From Alistipes sp. (GTDB lineage: Bacteria > Bacteroidota > Bacteroidia > Bacteroidales > Rikenellaceae), in NCBI GenBank assembly GCA_017623505.1, contig JAGAOZ010000011.1, positions 1 to 54,579 on the forward strand: a stretch of DNA of 54,579 bases, given 5' to 3'. The notes beneath the pieces were generated by a model that worked only from the letters and a program-made list of their open reading frames with translations, ran no database searches and had not been told where the DNA came from. The position numbers were made by a program, and so were the translations under genes. Shown one piece after another: positions 45,301 to 54,483 of this stretch (positions within the stretch are counted from its first letter, which is position 1; every line of letters starts with the position of its first letter).

Positions 45301-45482
45301 GTTACTCTTTGCCTAAGAAGGTGTTGGCTAAGACTCCTATCGAGAGCTGTCGCTTCTACTTCTCTGGTTCGAACCTCTTTAAGATTTCGGACTTCGACTT
45401 GTGGGATATCGAGATGGGTGCTAACGGTTTGGGTTACCCACTTCAGCGAGTATTCAGCGTAGGTGTACATGTTACATTCTAA
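42354..45482 (+). CDS. SusC-like TonB-dependent outer-membrane transporter
   Basis: The 1042-residue transporter has a signal peptide (1-26, ALAFA-ED), a carboxypeptidase-regulatory-like domain (about 46-122, VSGKVLDENGEPLAGATVMVKG), the plug (LTTALAGRVAGL, MILLDGFEV, SIMKDATAAALYGSKGANGV) and a barrel ending GVHVTF. It pairs with the SusD protein 16 nt downstream. It is about 50 residues longer than the SusC at 15059 and only moderately similar to it. The ligand is unknown. Confidence 0.95.
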   Translation: MRKTLYYGLSLLFSSMLALSPALAFAEDSEATEPVAEASLQRQKLVSGKVLDENGEPLAGATVMVKGTTTGVITAPDGSFSAISVSEKDVLEVSYLGYIQQDVEVKGMTTLTVQLKPMEEMEEVVVTAFSTQKKESIVASIETISPKDLHVPSSNLTTALAGRVAGLISYQRSGEPGADNAEFFIRGVATFGYAQSPMILLDGFEVSATDLARIEPDNIENFSIMKDATAAALYGSKGANGVISVTTKQGREGKLAISFRHESRFSLPTQLPDMIDGISFMQLYNDAQYNDNPLVSPRYTTQKIQNTINNVNPMVYPNIDWYGEMFEKYTYNSHYTINANGGGKVARYYMAVSWDRDTGILKDHDLNNFKNNININRYNILAKVNVNLTRTTRLEVNMNSVFQDYNGPAADATGIFNAVMEGNPVEFPMVWEPDEDHKYVRHVLFGKDVANEMVNPYATMVSGFRDGFASHIITQATLEQDLNFVTRGLLFRGKASISAASDHMSTRTYDPYFYALQSYDELTDTYKLMNVHEGTEALGDPSTSGGTSYSSYYELGFHYNRNFNDAHDVTAQFIYTMDEDKNTSGGNIVYTLPYRNQGIRGRVTYGYKGRYLAEASLTYNGSEKFHESHRWGLFPAVAVGYMISNEDFWEPVSKVIPKLKFKYSWGRVGNDNISNERFFFLSQISRGGAGYTWGENFNNSYGGFVIGRDANNDIQWEVSEKQNFGLEMNLLGFADIQVEYFTEYRSRILMTRQNLPDSMGLTAAVQGNLGEVESAGIDGSIDLKKAWANGLFIQGRFNFTYAHAELRVSPEPMYDYPWRTRVGHPVNQSFGYVAERLFIDETDVANSPSQPWGQTRPGDIKYKDINNDGAITEDDQVPMGYPTSPEINYGIGFSIGYKGFDLSTFLQGQDRVSFYIDSRGISPFVGHRSSLQIVADNHWSPDNPVSQTFWPRLSATTNENNVQQSTWWLRNGRILRMKTLEVGYSLPKKVLAKTPIESCRFYFSGSNLFKISDFDLWDIEMGANGLGYPLQRVFSVGVHVTF

Positions 45483-45498
45483 TTCATTATAAAAGAGT

Positions 45499-47478
45499 AT
45501 GAAAAAGTTTTTTAAATCAATTATAGTATCGTTGGTTGCATTCTTTTCAGTGAGTGGATGTAACTATTTGGATATCGTTCCCGACAATATTATGCAGTTG
45601 GAGGATATCTTTGAGACTAAGGAGAAAACATACAGTGCTCTTGCGGACTGCTACTCTTATATGCCAAATATATATAAGGTGCATACCGGAACAGCACTCC
45701 TTGGTGATGAGTGGATTGAGCGTTTCGATGCTACCGTAGCGGAGAACCGCGGTTACTGTATCGGTAACAAGATTATGCGTGGTTGGAACAATACCACAAA
45801 CTCTTTGCTCTGCTACTGGACCGGTGGTCAGGGCGGTACACATACCTACGAGGCGTTGCGTATGTGTAACATCTTTATCGACTATTTGGAGTCTGATTTC
45901 CATATTATCGACCTCTCGGAGGTTGAGCGTAAGAACTGGATTGCTCAGATTAAGGTGTTGAAGGCTTACTATCACTACTTCATCATCCGTCTGTATGGTC
46001 CTATCATCATCAATGATGTGAACGTGACTCCTATGGATGACTTGGAGACTGTACGTCGCCGTCGTCAGCCTGTTGAGGATTGCTTCCAGTATGTTTTGGG
46101 CCTTTTGGATGAGGTGCTCTATAATGAGGATGGTAGCGATAAGTATGAGTTGCAGACTGTAACTCCTGCTATCTTCTACGGCCAGGTAAACCGCGTGATT
46201 GCTAAGGCGTTGAAGGCTAAGATTCTTATCACTCGTGCTTCACCTCTGTTCAACGGTAACTCGGAGTTCTATTCAAACTTCGTAAACGAGAATGGTGAGC
46301 ATTACTTCCCACAGCAGTATGACCCTGAGAAGTGGCGTGAGGCTTACGAGGCTTGTGAGGAGGCTATCGCTTTGGCACACGAGCAGGGCCATAAGCTCTA
46401 TTACTACGAGGATAAGTATCGTAGCTTTGATATCGACGATATTGAGACTTCAGAGATTATGAAGCACTGCTACGACTTGCGTTTCGCTATCAATGAGCCT
46501 TGGAACGATGAGCTTATTTGGGGTCACACAGGTCCTTGTACAGGTTCTAACTTGAATCTGCACAACACATCGGCTATTCGTTATCAGCCAGCTAATGATA
46601 ACAGCTATACTCACCAGTGGTTGGGAACATCACTCGATGTTGTAGAGCGTTTCTACACTAAGAACGGTGTGCCTATCGAGGAGGATAAGACTTACTACGC
46701 TGAGTCTGAGCGTTATGACAAGGTGCGAATTCCTTCAGATAATTACCACCTCGGTTATATGCAGCCAGGTGAGACAACTGTAAAGATTCACTTGAACCGT
46801 GAGCCTCGTTTCTATGCTTGGATTGCAGTGGACCGCTGTATCTGGCGTACTTGGGACTTGCGTTTGGATATCAAGTTGCGTTCAGGTGAGTTCCCAGGTG
46901 GTCGTATGAGTGATAACCACCCAACAGACTACTTCTGGACCGGTATCGGTGTGAAGAAGTATGTTCACCCTGAGTCTCGTGGTTACGTTGCGAGCCGTAC
47001 TATTCAGTATCCTTATCCTTTGATTCGTTTGGCTGACTTGTATCTGCTTGCAGCTGAGGCTTATAATGAGTACTATGGCCCAGGTCAGGTTGCTTACGAT
47101 TATTTGAATAAGGTTCGTCGTCGTGCAGGTTTGCCAGATGTTGAGCAGGTATGGAGCGATGCTTCTATCGTAAACACTGTTGGTAAGCACACTACAAAGA
47201 ATGGTTTGCGTGAGATTATCCAGCACGAGCGTCTTTTGGAGCTTTCATTCGAGAGCCAGTCATATTATGACATCTTGCGTTGGAAGCGTGCTGAGGAGTT
47301 CTATACACTTCCTGTACGTGGTTGGAATGCTCCTGACGGTAAGACCGCTGATGCGTTCTATCAGATCATTACATGGCAGTCACGTACCTTTACTACCCCT
47401 AAGGACTACTTGATGCCTATCCCATACAACGAGATGCTGAAGAATCCTAACATGATTCAGAATCCCGGATGGATTTAA
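45499..47478 (+). CDS. SusD-like surface lipoprotein, large form
   Basis: The 659-residue protein has a lipobox (SVSGC, Cys21), the SusD N terminus (NYLDIVPDNIMQLEDIFETKEKTYSALADCYSYMP) in which TPR-like helices begin, and the family C-terminal blocks (YYDILRWKRAEEF, YLMPIPYNEMLKNPNM). It exceeds the usual ~500-570 residues, with extra loops around 250-450. It binds the ligand over the SusC barrel. Confidence 0.93.
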   Translation: MKKFFKSIIVSLVAFFSVSGCNYLDIVPDNIMQLEDIFETKEKTYSALADCYSYMPNIYKVHTGTALLGDEWIERFDATVAENRGYCIGNKIMRGWNNTTNSLLCYWTGGQGGTHTYEALRMCNIFIDYLESDFHIIDLSEVERKNWIAQIKVLKAYYHYFIIRLYGPIIINDVNVTPMDDLETVRRRRQPVEDCFQYVLGLLDEVLYNEDGSDKYELQTVTPAIFYGQVNRVIAKALKAKILITRASPLFNGNSEFYSNFVNENGEHYFPQQYDPEKWREAYEACEEAIALAHEQGHKLYYYEDKYRSFDIDDIETSEIMKHCYDLRFAINEPWNDELIWGHTGPCTGSNLNLHNTSAIRYQPANDNSYTHQWLGTSLDVVERFYTKNGVPIEEDKTYYAESERYDKVRIPSDNYHLGYMQPGETTVKIHLNREPRFYAWIAVDRCIWRTWDLRLDIKLRSGEFPGGRMSDNHPTDYFWTGIGVKKYVHPESRGYVASRTIQYPYPLIRLADLYLLAAEAYNEYYGPGQVAYDYLNKVRRRAGLPDVEQVWSDASIVNTVGKHTTKNGLREIIQHERLLELSFESQSYYDILRWKRAEEFYTLPVRGWNAPDGKTADAFYQIITWQSRTFTTPKDYLMPIPYNEMLKNPNMIQNPGWI

Positions 47479-47509
47479 TGTTCGATATATATAATATAAA
47501 GTGTAGAAT

Positions 47510-48829
47510 ATGAATATGAAACATTATATATCATTTATTGCCGCAGCAATTTTGATGGTCGGTGTGACCAGCTGTGGTAAGACGGAGTCGGATGACACTC
47601 GTGAGACTGTGCCTCCCGGACCTGTTTCAGATGTCTCTTTTACTCCTGACTATGGAGGTGGTACCTTCTCGTATACCATCCCATCAGATGAGGATTTCCT
47701 ATATGTACGTGCCGTATATCGTATCGATAACGGAACGGTTATCTCTAAGTCAAGTTCTCGTTTCAGCCGTACGCTGACCGTGGAGGGCTTTGGTGAGGCT
47801 AAGGAGTATGAGGTTGCTCTGTATGCTGTGGATAAGAACGATAATCTGTCGGAGCCTGTATGGGTGAAGATTACTCCATTGCGTGCCTCTGTACATCCTA
47901 TCAGCGAGTCTTTGAATATTAGCGCCGGCTTCGGTTCGTTCTATTTGGAGGTGGAGAACCCATATCGTTCAATCGTCGATATCGCGGTTGATTTGCAGAC
48001 TGAGGATGGTCGTGTGGCAACTCGTTACTATACCACTTCAACTCCTATGGACCGTATCCTGATTCGTGATTTGGAGTCTATTCGCTATAAGATTACTACT
48101 CGTGTTATTGACAACCGTTATGGCCATGAGTCTGAGGTTCGTTCACACGGTATCTTGCAGCCTGTAACTGACTTCCTCTTGAGCAAGGATGAGTTTGATT
48201 TCTTGGATGATAGAACACTTTACGGAACAGAGAACTGGGACCGTGATCATAATCAGCCTAAGGAGACTATTATGTATCGTGGTCAGAAGATTTCAAGTTC
48301 GACAGTATATAAGTGGGATAGTATGCGTAACGCATTGGAGAAGTTCAACGAGTGTGATATCAAGTTCTTCTGGGATGGTGACCCTACCGGTTACTCTTAT
48401 TTCCACACCGGTGACCCTGATAAGGGAGGTCCAGGTTGGCCTTGGAGCTACTTTATCGATATGGGACGCGAGATTCAGTTGAGCCGTTTCCGTATCTGGC
48501 AGGTAGGAGGTTCACAGTGGCGTGTAAACGGCTGTAAGACCTTTGAGTTGTATATCTCTAATGATAACACCCCTGAGGATGGTATCCTGAGTGACTGGGA
48601 GTGCATCGGACGCTTCCACTTCATCCGTCCAAATACCGAGATGGAGGAGCAGGAGGAGTTTGAGGCTGGAACAGAGTTCTGGGTAGATAGCGAGGAGCCT
48701 GTATTGACTCGTCCATTCCGTTATCTGCGCTTCAAGGGCTGTACAGACTGGGCCGGTACTCCAAACTATAATTGCGGTCGTCTGGCAGAGATTGACATTT
48801 ACGGTAAGGAAGTAAATCAAAACGAATAA
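47510..48829 (+). CDS. DUF4959/DUF5000-type lipoprotein with discoidin-like end
   Basis: The 439-residue lipoprotein (lipobox GVTSC, Cys22) has an N-terminal Ig/Fn3-like domain (about 35-125), a middle beta domain (130-225) and a C-terminal F5/8-type-C-like domain (about 265-435: YFIDMGREIQLSRFRIW, FELYISNDNTPEDGILSDWE, RYLRFKG). This three-part layout is common in the gene after SusD in glycan-use loci and implies carbohydrate binding. No enzyme motif is visible. Confidence 0.85.
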   Translation: MNMKHYISFIAAAILMVGVTSCGKTESDDTRETVPPGPVSDVSFTPDYGGGTFSYTIPSDEDFLYVRAVYRIDNGTVISKSSSRFSRTLTVEGFGEAKEYEVALYAVDKNDNLSEPVWVKITPLRASVHPISESLNISAGFGSFYLEVENPYRSIVDIAVDLQTEDGRVATRYYTTSTPMDRILIRDLESIRYKITTRVIDNRYGHESEVRSHGILQPVTDFLLSKDEFDFLDDRTLYGTENWDRDHNQPKETIMYRGQKISSSTVYKWDSMRNALEKFNECDIKFFWDGDPTGYSYFHTGDPDKGGPGWPWSYFIDMGREIQLSRFRIWQVGGSQWRVNGCKTFELYISNDNTPEDGILSDWECIGRFHFIRPNTEMEEQEEFEAGTEFWVDSEEPVLTRPFRYLRFKGCTDWAGTPNYNCGRLAEIDIYGKEVNQNE

Positions 48830-48842
48830 ATAGTCATAGAAT

Positions 48843-50333
48843 ATGAAGATTTTGAAATATATCATTCCAGCCGTACTTGTAATGTTCGGTTTGGGAGCTT
48901 GCGAGAACATGGACGAGCTCTACAAGGATTATCTCAAAGAGGGTTCTATCTATTCAGGTAAGATATCTGATTTGAATGTACATTCCGGTTACGAGCGTGT
49001 TGTTCTCTCATGGAATAACCCTTCGGATAATGTATCGAAGAAGATTTATATCGGCTACGGTATGAGTGAGGTCGAGGAGGAGATTATCATCGACGAGATG
49101 GTGGATAGCTATGAAATCACCGATTTGTCGGATTATACTACATACTTCTTCGACGTACGTACCATGGACGAATATGGTAATAAGTCATTGGCATCAACCG
49201 TTACTACTCAGGTGTTTACTCACGTACACTTGGAGGGTGTGGGTGTGCCTGTATTCTCTATCATCCGTGACCAGGAGGTGGGTGCTGCACAGATTGCAAT
49301 CAACAACCTCTCAGGTCCTACAAACTTCTTTACAGGTATCGTATGGAGTTGTAAGAATGATGCAGGTGAGCTCCTCGCTCAGGGCGAGCATATCATTAAG
49401 CCGGTAGATTTGGAGGCTTCGATTGCTAAGTATAACGGTACAAACGTGATTTACTTAGCTGATGACAGCTGGATTTACGATGCTGAGGATTTTGACTTGG
49501 GTGAGACTTATAATTTTGAGTACACCATCTCTTACTTCCCTTGTATCTTCCGTGAGAAGACAATGGATGGTTACTACGTTTACGATAAGATTTGCTCTGA
49601 TTCTGTGCCTGTTGATGGCTCGGCTGCGGCAGTATGTATCGAGGGTTCTATCGACGCAGGTAATGCGGAGGCTCGTTTCGAGTTGGATAAGACTCCATTT
49701 ACATTCCTCTCGGATGAGCGTCTTTATGGCTTGTATTGGTCTAACGGAGCTCCACTGCCTCTGGTTACACTCAATGGTAAGGAGGTAGAGTCATCGGTTA
49801 TCTATGTTAAGGGTGGCTATCGCAATGCTACTCACGACAACCCTGTTGGTCCTATCGAGACTATCTGGGATAACGCTACTGCAGTAGATACCGGCACAGG
49901 TAAGACTACATACGGTGCTACATTCTGGCATAATAACGGTTATGGTTACCCATACTCATTCTTCATTGACTTCGGTCGTGAGGTGAATATCTATGCAATG
50001 CGTTTCTTCCACGCTTTGGGTGCTACGGGAGGTTACTCTCCTAAGGACTTCGAGTTGTGGGTAAGCAACGACCAGAATCCTAATGACGGTATTTTGGAGG
50101 GCTGGACTAAGTTGGGTGACTACTCTAACCCATCAGGTCCTAATACTACCTACGACCAGGCATACGTAGAGGGTATTCGTCACTCTATCTATGGCGACGA
50201 TACATATACTCCTACGTTCCGTTACTTCCGTTGGGTAGGTAAGACTGAGTTGGGCCCATTTGATGCTGCGACATCTACAAGCCGTATCGCTGAGCTTAAG
50301 TTCTACGGTAAGGAGTCTGTTGCAGAGGAGTAA
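48843..50333 (+). CDS. DUF4998-type lipoprotein with discoidin-like end
   Basis: The 496-residue lipoprotein (lipobox GLGAC, Cys20) begins with a DUF4998-like domain (SIYSGKISDLNVHSGYERVV to about residue 120), then a beta module (about 135-265, NNLSGPTNFFTGIVW) that resembles modules in the next gene, then an F5/8-type-C-like domain (about 290-490, FFIDFGREVNIYAMRFF, FELWVSNDQNPNDGILEGW). The final domain parallels that of the preceding lipoprotein. Likely a surface ligand-binding protein. Confidence 0.85.
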   Translation: MKILKYIIPAVLVMFGLGACENMDELYKDYLKEGSIYSGKISDLNVHSGYERVVLSWNNPSDNVSKKIYIGYGMSEVEEEIIIDEMVDSYEITDLSDYTTYFFDVRTMDEYGNKSLASTVTTQVFTHVHLEGVGVPVFSIIRDQEVGAAQIAINNLSGPTNFFTGIVWSCKNDAGELLAQGEHIIKPVDLEASIAKYNGTNVIYLADDSWIYDAEDFDLGETYNFEYTISYFPCIFREKTMDGYYVYDKICSDSVPVDGSAAAVCIEGSIDAGNAEARFELDKTPFTFLSDERLYGLYWSNGAPLPLVTLNGKEVESSVIYVKGGYRNATHDNPVGPIETIWDNATAVDTGTGKTTYGATFWHNNGYGYPYSFFIDFGREVNIYAMRFFHALGATGGYSPKDFELWVSNDQNPNDGILEGWTKLGDYSNPSGPNTTYDQAYVEGIRHSIYGDDTYTPTFRYFRWVGKTELGPFDAATSTSRIAELKFYGKESVAEE

Positions 50334-50339
50334 TAATGA

Positions 50340-50377
50340 CGAGTCAGACTGGGGGCTTAGGCCTCCAGTGGGACTCG
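50340..50377 (+). promoter_or_regulatory. Long intercistronic hairpin
   Basis: CGAGTC (50340-50345) pairs with GACTCG (50372-50377), and ACTGGGGGC pairs with GCCTCCAGT (one G-T) around TTAG, separated by an AG/GG internal loop. No T-run follows. It lies between two co-directional lipoprotein genes and may stabilise one part of the mRNA or set the expression ratio. Confidence 0.65.
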
Positions 50378-50420
50378 CTAAGAGCAAACCAAGTAAAAAA
50401 TTTAAAGCTTATATATCAAT

Positions 50421-53400
50421 ATGAAGAAGTTTTGGTATCTTTTGATGGTGGCGGTGGCGTCTGTGGGCTTGATGGCCTGCGAGAGCGACAACGTTGATCC
50501 ACAAGTAAATCCAGAACCAGAGAATGCTGAGGTCGCTCCTAAGGATGTGGAGAACCTTGTGGCTACTCCAGGTTATGAGAAGATTACCCTTACTTGGGAC
50601 AATCCGGATGACGAAAATGCTAAGAAAATCCGCATTTTCTACGGTGACGGTGAGTCAAGTAAGGAGTATATCACCACAGAGGGTCTGGTTGAGGAGTATG
50701 TTTTGACAGCAGAGGAACATCTGACTGTGAATGCAGAGTACTCAATCGATGTTATGACCGTGAATGTGAAGAAGGAGTCTTTCGGTAAGTCGGTTAAGAC
50801 ATCTTATTTCTCACTTATCGGTATGGATTACCCTGAGTTCTCTATCGAGCAAATGGTCGATGGCGCATGGGTTGTTAAGGCTGATAAGATTACAGGTATT
50901 AAGAATATGACCGCTACGCTGAAGTGGACTATTTGTGATGAAGAGGGTGCAGAACTCGGCGTTTCAGGCGAGGCATCAGATGAAAACCTTGAGGAGAATA
51001 TCGCAAATAAGCTCGGTCGCTTCATCAAGCACAGCTGGCTCATGGAAGAGGGCACAGAGGCTCTGGAGTTGGATAAGAAGTATATCGTGAAGATGGAACT
51101 TGTGACTTATCCTGCTACCGGTGGTCGTTTCGTAGATACAGAGTATGTTTACGATGGCGCTGTGTGTGAGGAGCCTGTAAATGTAGTTTGGGAGACAGAG
51201 GTTGTGGCTAAGGCTGCTACAACTTATGACCTCAGAGAGAAGGTAGAGATAGACGAGGGATTGGAGACTATCGTATCAGGTAAGGCCGGCCGTAAGGTTA
51301 AGAACGGTATGTATCAGGGTATGAAGCTCTCTTGGACCAACCCAGCAGGTACTGTTTCAAACCGTATATTCTATGGCGAGAGCAGCGAGAATTATGAGGT
51401 ATTGGATCTCGATTTGTGCGAGAAGTATACTTTCGAGCCAAATACTTTGAATGAGTATGCTCCTGTATACTACGTTCAGATTCAGGCTTTGGATGAGAAT
51501 AAGGCTGTATTGGCAGCTGCTGAGCACGATGTTCATATCTTCACATTGGAGAACATCGAGACTGAGTTCTTGCCACGCTTCTCAATCGCATTGCAGACCG
51601 AGGGTGAGCACGTCGGTAAGTGGGGCGTTACATACGACCAGCTTTCAGGTCCACGTAACTATGGTATAGGTATTACCTGGAACGCATACGACGCTGCAGG
51701 CAATAAGGTATTCGATGAGGATATCGTAGATATGGTATCGGAGGATGACCTGAAGAAGTGGGCTTCTGAGACTCAGACTGCAGGCTTCACAACAAAGACT
51801 ATGTACTTCGATACAGAGGTATTCAACTTCGAGACAGAGTATACATTCCGTTACACAGGTCACTACTTCGTAACAACTAACCGCTCATCGAAGAACGAGG
51901 ACGGTACATGGGCTTACGAGATGAATACAGCGAAGACTCTCTATAAGTACAACCGCTTGATGTGGGAGCAGTACGATATCGAGGGTGAGTCAGAGCCTGT
52001 TGTGACTGAGGAGCAGCCAGTGAACTTGTTTGTATCTGCTGAGGTGGATAACACAATGTTCCAGGCAGCGAAGGTTTCTTGGTCGCAGAATGAGAATGCC
52101 GAGGGTTACGAGATTTATGTAAATGGTAACTTGAAGGCTACTGTGGATGCTTCACAGAAGGAGGCTATCGTAGAGAATGTTACTGAGGCTGTTAAGTGCC
52201 AGTTTGAGGTGCGCGCTATCGGTACAGCTGCAACAGGTCTCTCTAACGAGGTTGAGCTCTTCTCTATGGCAGACTGGACTGAGCCAGAGATTAAGATTGA
52301 GGTTCTTGACGGTAAGGAGGAGCAGCGTGTAACTGTATCTAACCTCGTGAGTCTGAACTACGCTTATGTTGGTGGTAAGATTGTCTTCAAGCGTGATGGC
52401 GAGGAGGTTGCTTACACATTGACTAACAATACCGGTGACGGTACGTTGAATAGCTGGATTGGTTACAAGCGTTGGGCTCTCAATGCTATGGATAACCGTG
52501 TAGACTGGAAGTGGAATGAGGAGACAGGTGAGGTTAAGGAGCATCTTATCGAACCAGGTCAGTACACTATCGAGTGGGAGATTGACTATGCAGTGACTCG
52601 TAATGCTGTATGGGCAACTTCACAGAGTGGTAAGTTCGTTCCACAGGATATGAAGGAGGGTGCTACTCACGTATACTTCTCTGAGGGCGCTAACGATGTT
52701 TACTTCAAGGATAATGCAGTCGGACGTATCAAGAAGACCGGTTCGTTCGAGACTTACATCAAGGGCGCTGATATGATTGTTACCACTACACTCAGCAACT
52801 ACCAGTCGGTAATCGTTAATTGGACTGAGATGGCGGGTGCTAACTCATATAAGGTGCTTGTTGATGGCGTTGAGGCTGAGTCTACAATGGATGTAACTGC
52901 TGAAATCTTCAACCTTGCAGATAAGCGCGAGTATACATTCGAGGTTGTTGCATACGACGCTATGGATCAGGAAATTGGTCGTGCTAAGGCACCTCTGACC
53001 GAGATTTGGACACTCACAGGCGTTCGTGAGCCTAAGTTCGACTTCAAGCAGAATGTTCTCTCGGTAAGCGACGCTCTCGACTTGGGTGGTACAGCTGTCG
53101 ATATGAAGGTTGAGTTCTACAACGAATCTGGCGAGTTGGCTCATACAGCATTCTACTCTAAGGAGATAGATGCGTATAACCTCCCAGGTAACATTGATAA
53201 CTACGATTTGAAGGATGGCTCAGGCCGCGGTGGTCGATTCACGAAGAACTACTGGGCTACATTCATCCTCAAGGATGCAACTCGTAACCAGTGGGATTGG
53301 GATGGCGTAGAGAATTGCCCAACCCCAGACTTCGAGCCAGGTGAGTATACGCTTAAGTGGACTGCTAACTACTACACTATCGCTAATGGCTACTGGTCAG

Positions 53401-54371
53401 TAGGCGGTGATTATCAGGATCCTAATGCTTATACTGAGGAGACTGGTAACCGTGTACAGTTCGCTACTCGTGACGTCTTGACAACACCTATTGAGCGTAC
53501 AGGTGAGACTAAACTCGGTCTTGGATTCGACGCTACGGCTACACCACAGGGCGTTTATACAGGTGCAACAGTATCGTGGAGCCATATGAAGGCGGCTACT
53601 AAGTATGAGATTTATGCTAACGGTCAGTATGTAGGCGATGCTCCTGCCGGTCAGACTTCGAAGATTGTCGAGGGCTTGCCAGCTGAGGGTAACCCTTATA
53701 CCTTCAAGGTGATGGCTGTTGGTACAGCATTCTCTGCTGAGACTGAGCCTATCCATATCTACAACGTTGAGCACTTCTGGAAGGAGCCTACATTCGCTTG
53801 GAATGGTAAGCGTATGGTGGTATCTGGTCTGGTTGATATTGACAAGGCCGGTGGTATGGGTTACGCTTATGGTGGTGCTGTTACTAATGAGGTAACTAAC
53901 GCAAATGAGGTTGATGAGGCTAAGTCTACTATCGAGGTTTACGATGAGACAGGTAAGTCATTGCTCTATACATTGAGAAACGGTACAGGTCAGGTAACAT
54001 TGACAGCTTGGGCCGGTTATGGTCGTTGGGCACTCAACGCTCAGGATGATCGTAAGGACTGGGTATGGAAGGATGATACAGGCGTGATTATCAACAATGA
54101 TGGTAACGAGGGTGATGTTTCTGCATCATACATGCCTGCCGGTAAGTACGTTCTTAAGTGGAAGATTGGTTATGTAGTAAACCGCAACGCTAACTGGGCT
54201 AAGTCTAATAATGATTATGATATTGTTAGCTCACGTGACTTGGGTGCTACTTGTCAGTACTTCGGACCTAGGGATGTGAAGCCATCGCCACACGTACTCT
54301 ACACTAGCGATAAGAAGGATGCTGTTCTGATTATCGTGAAGACGGGTGAGACTATTTTGACAGTTGATTAA
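50421..54371 (+). CDS. Giant modular surface lipoprotein (five related beta modules)
   Basis: The 1316-residue lipoprotein (lipobox LMAC, Cys20) consists almost wholly of about five modules of 200-270 residues, starting near residues 36, 290, 530, 775 and 1020. Each pairs an Fn3-like half (for example VSWSQNENAEGYEIYVNG) with a second beta half. Modules 3 and 5 share GYKRWALNAMDNRVDWKW and GYGRWALNAQDDRKDWVW. The second half of module 2 (YDQLSGPRNYGIGITWNAYD) resembles the middle of the preceding lipoprotein. No catalytic, anchoring or sorting motif is seen. It probably extends from the cell surface and binds ligand for the SusCD pair; the specificity is unknown. Confidence 0.85.
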   Translation: MKKFWYLLMVAVASVGLMACESDNVDPQVNPEPENAEVAPKDVENLVATPGYEKITLTWDNPDDENAKKIRIFYGDGESSKEYITTEGLVEEYVLTAEEHLTVNAEYSIDVMTVNVKKESFGKSVKTSYFSLIGMDYPEFSIEQMVDGAWVVKADKITGIKNMTATLKWTICDEEGAELGVSGEASDENLEENIANKLGRFIKHSWLMEEGTEALELDKKYIVKMELVTYPATGGRFVDTEYVYDGAVCEEPVNVVWETEVVAKAATTYDLREKVEIDEGLETIVSGKAGRKVKNGMYQGMKLSWTNPAGTVSNRIFYGESSENYEVLDLDLCEKYTFEPNTLNEYAPVYYVQIQALDENKAVLAAAEHDVHIFTLENIETEFLPRFSIALQTEGEHVGKWGVTYDQLSGPRNYGIGITWNAYDAAGNKVFDEDIVDMVSEDDLKKWASETQTAGFTTKTMYFDTEVFNFETEYTFRYTGHYFVTTNRSSKNEDGTWAYEMNTAKTLYKYNRLMWEQYDIEGESEPVVTEEQPVNLFVSAEVDNTMFQAAKVSWSQNENAEGYEIYVNGNLKATVDASQKEAIVENVTEAVKCQFEVRAIGTAATGLSNEVELFSMADWTEPEIKIEVLDGKEEQRVTVSNLVSLNYAYVGGKIVFKRDGEEVAYTLTNNTGDGTLNSWIGYKRWALNAMDNRVDWKWNEETGEVKEHLIEPGQYTIEWEIDYAVTRNAVWATSQSGKFVPQDMKEGATHVYFSEGANDVYFKDNAVGRIKKTGSFETYIKGADMIVTTTLSNYQSVIVNWTEMAGANSYKVLVDGVEAESTMDVTAEIFNLADKREYTFEVVAYDAMDQEIGRAKAPLTEIWTLTGVREPKFDFKQNVLSVSDALDLGGTAVDMKVEFYNESGELAHTAFYSKEIDAYNLPGNIDNYDLKDGSGRGGRFTKNYWATFILKDATRNQWDWDGVENCPTPDFEPGEYTLKWTANYYTIANGYWSVGGDYQDPNAYTEETGNRVQFATRDVLTTPIERTGETKLGLGFDATATPQGVYTGATVSWSHMKAATKYEIYANGQYVGDAPAGQTSKIVEGLPAEGNPYTFKVMAVGTAFSAETEPIHIYNVEHFWKEPTFAWNGKRMVVSGLVDIDKAGGMGYAYGGAVTNEVTNANEVDEAKSTIEVYDETGKSLLYTLRNGTGQVTLTAWAGYGRWALNAQDDRKDWVWKDDTGVIINNDGNEGDVSASYMPAGKYVLKWKIGYVVNRNANWAKSNNDYDIVSSRDLGATCQYFGPRDVKPSPHVLYTSDKKDAVLIIVKTGETILTVD

Positions 54372-54395
54372 CAACTTGATAACTCTTTAGATTAG

Positions 54396-54425
54396 GGGCT
54401 GTTCCGAGAGGGACAGCCCTTTTTT
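54396..54425 (+). terminator. Intrinsic terminator closing the second SusCD locus
   Basis: GGGCTGTTCC pairs with GGGACAGCCC (10 bp, one G-T) around GAGA, followed by six T. Confidence 0.95.
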
Positions 54426-54427
54426 GT

Positions 54428-54452
54428 AATTCAAAATTCAAAATTCAAAATT
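54428..54452 (+). repeat. Short tandem repeat, AATTCAA x 3.6
   Basis: Three exact copies of the 7-base unit AATTCAA plus a partial fourth lie directly after the terminator. Such slippage-prone repeats are common in Bacteroidales spacers. Confidence 0.85.
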
Positions 54453-54483
54453 AGATTTTGTAGTTTTTAGTTTGTAAGCGGTA

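Noticed and set aside
54428-54452. Tandem AATTCAA units as a CRISPR or phase-variation repeat
   Set aside because: The unit is only 7 bases, without spacers, and lies outside any coding frame or promoter spacer, so it is a simple sequence repeat.
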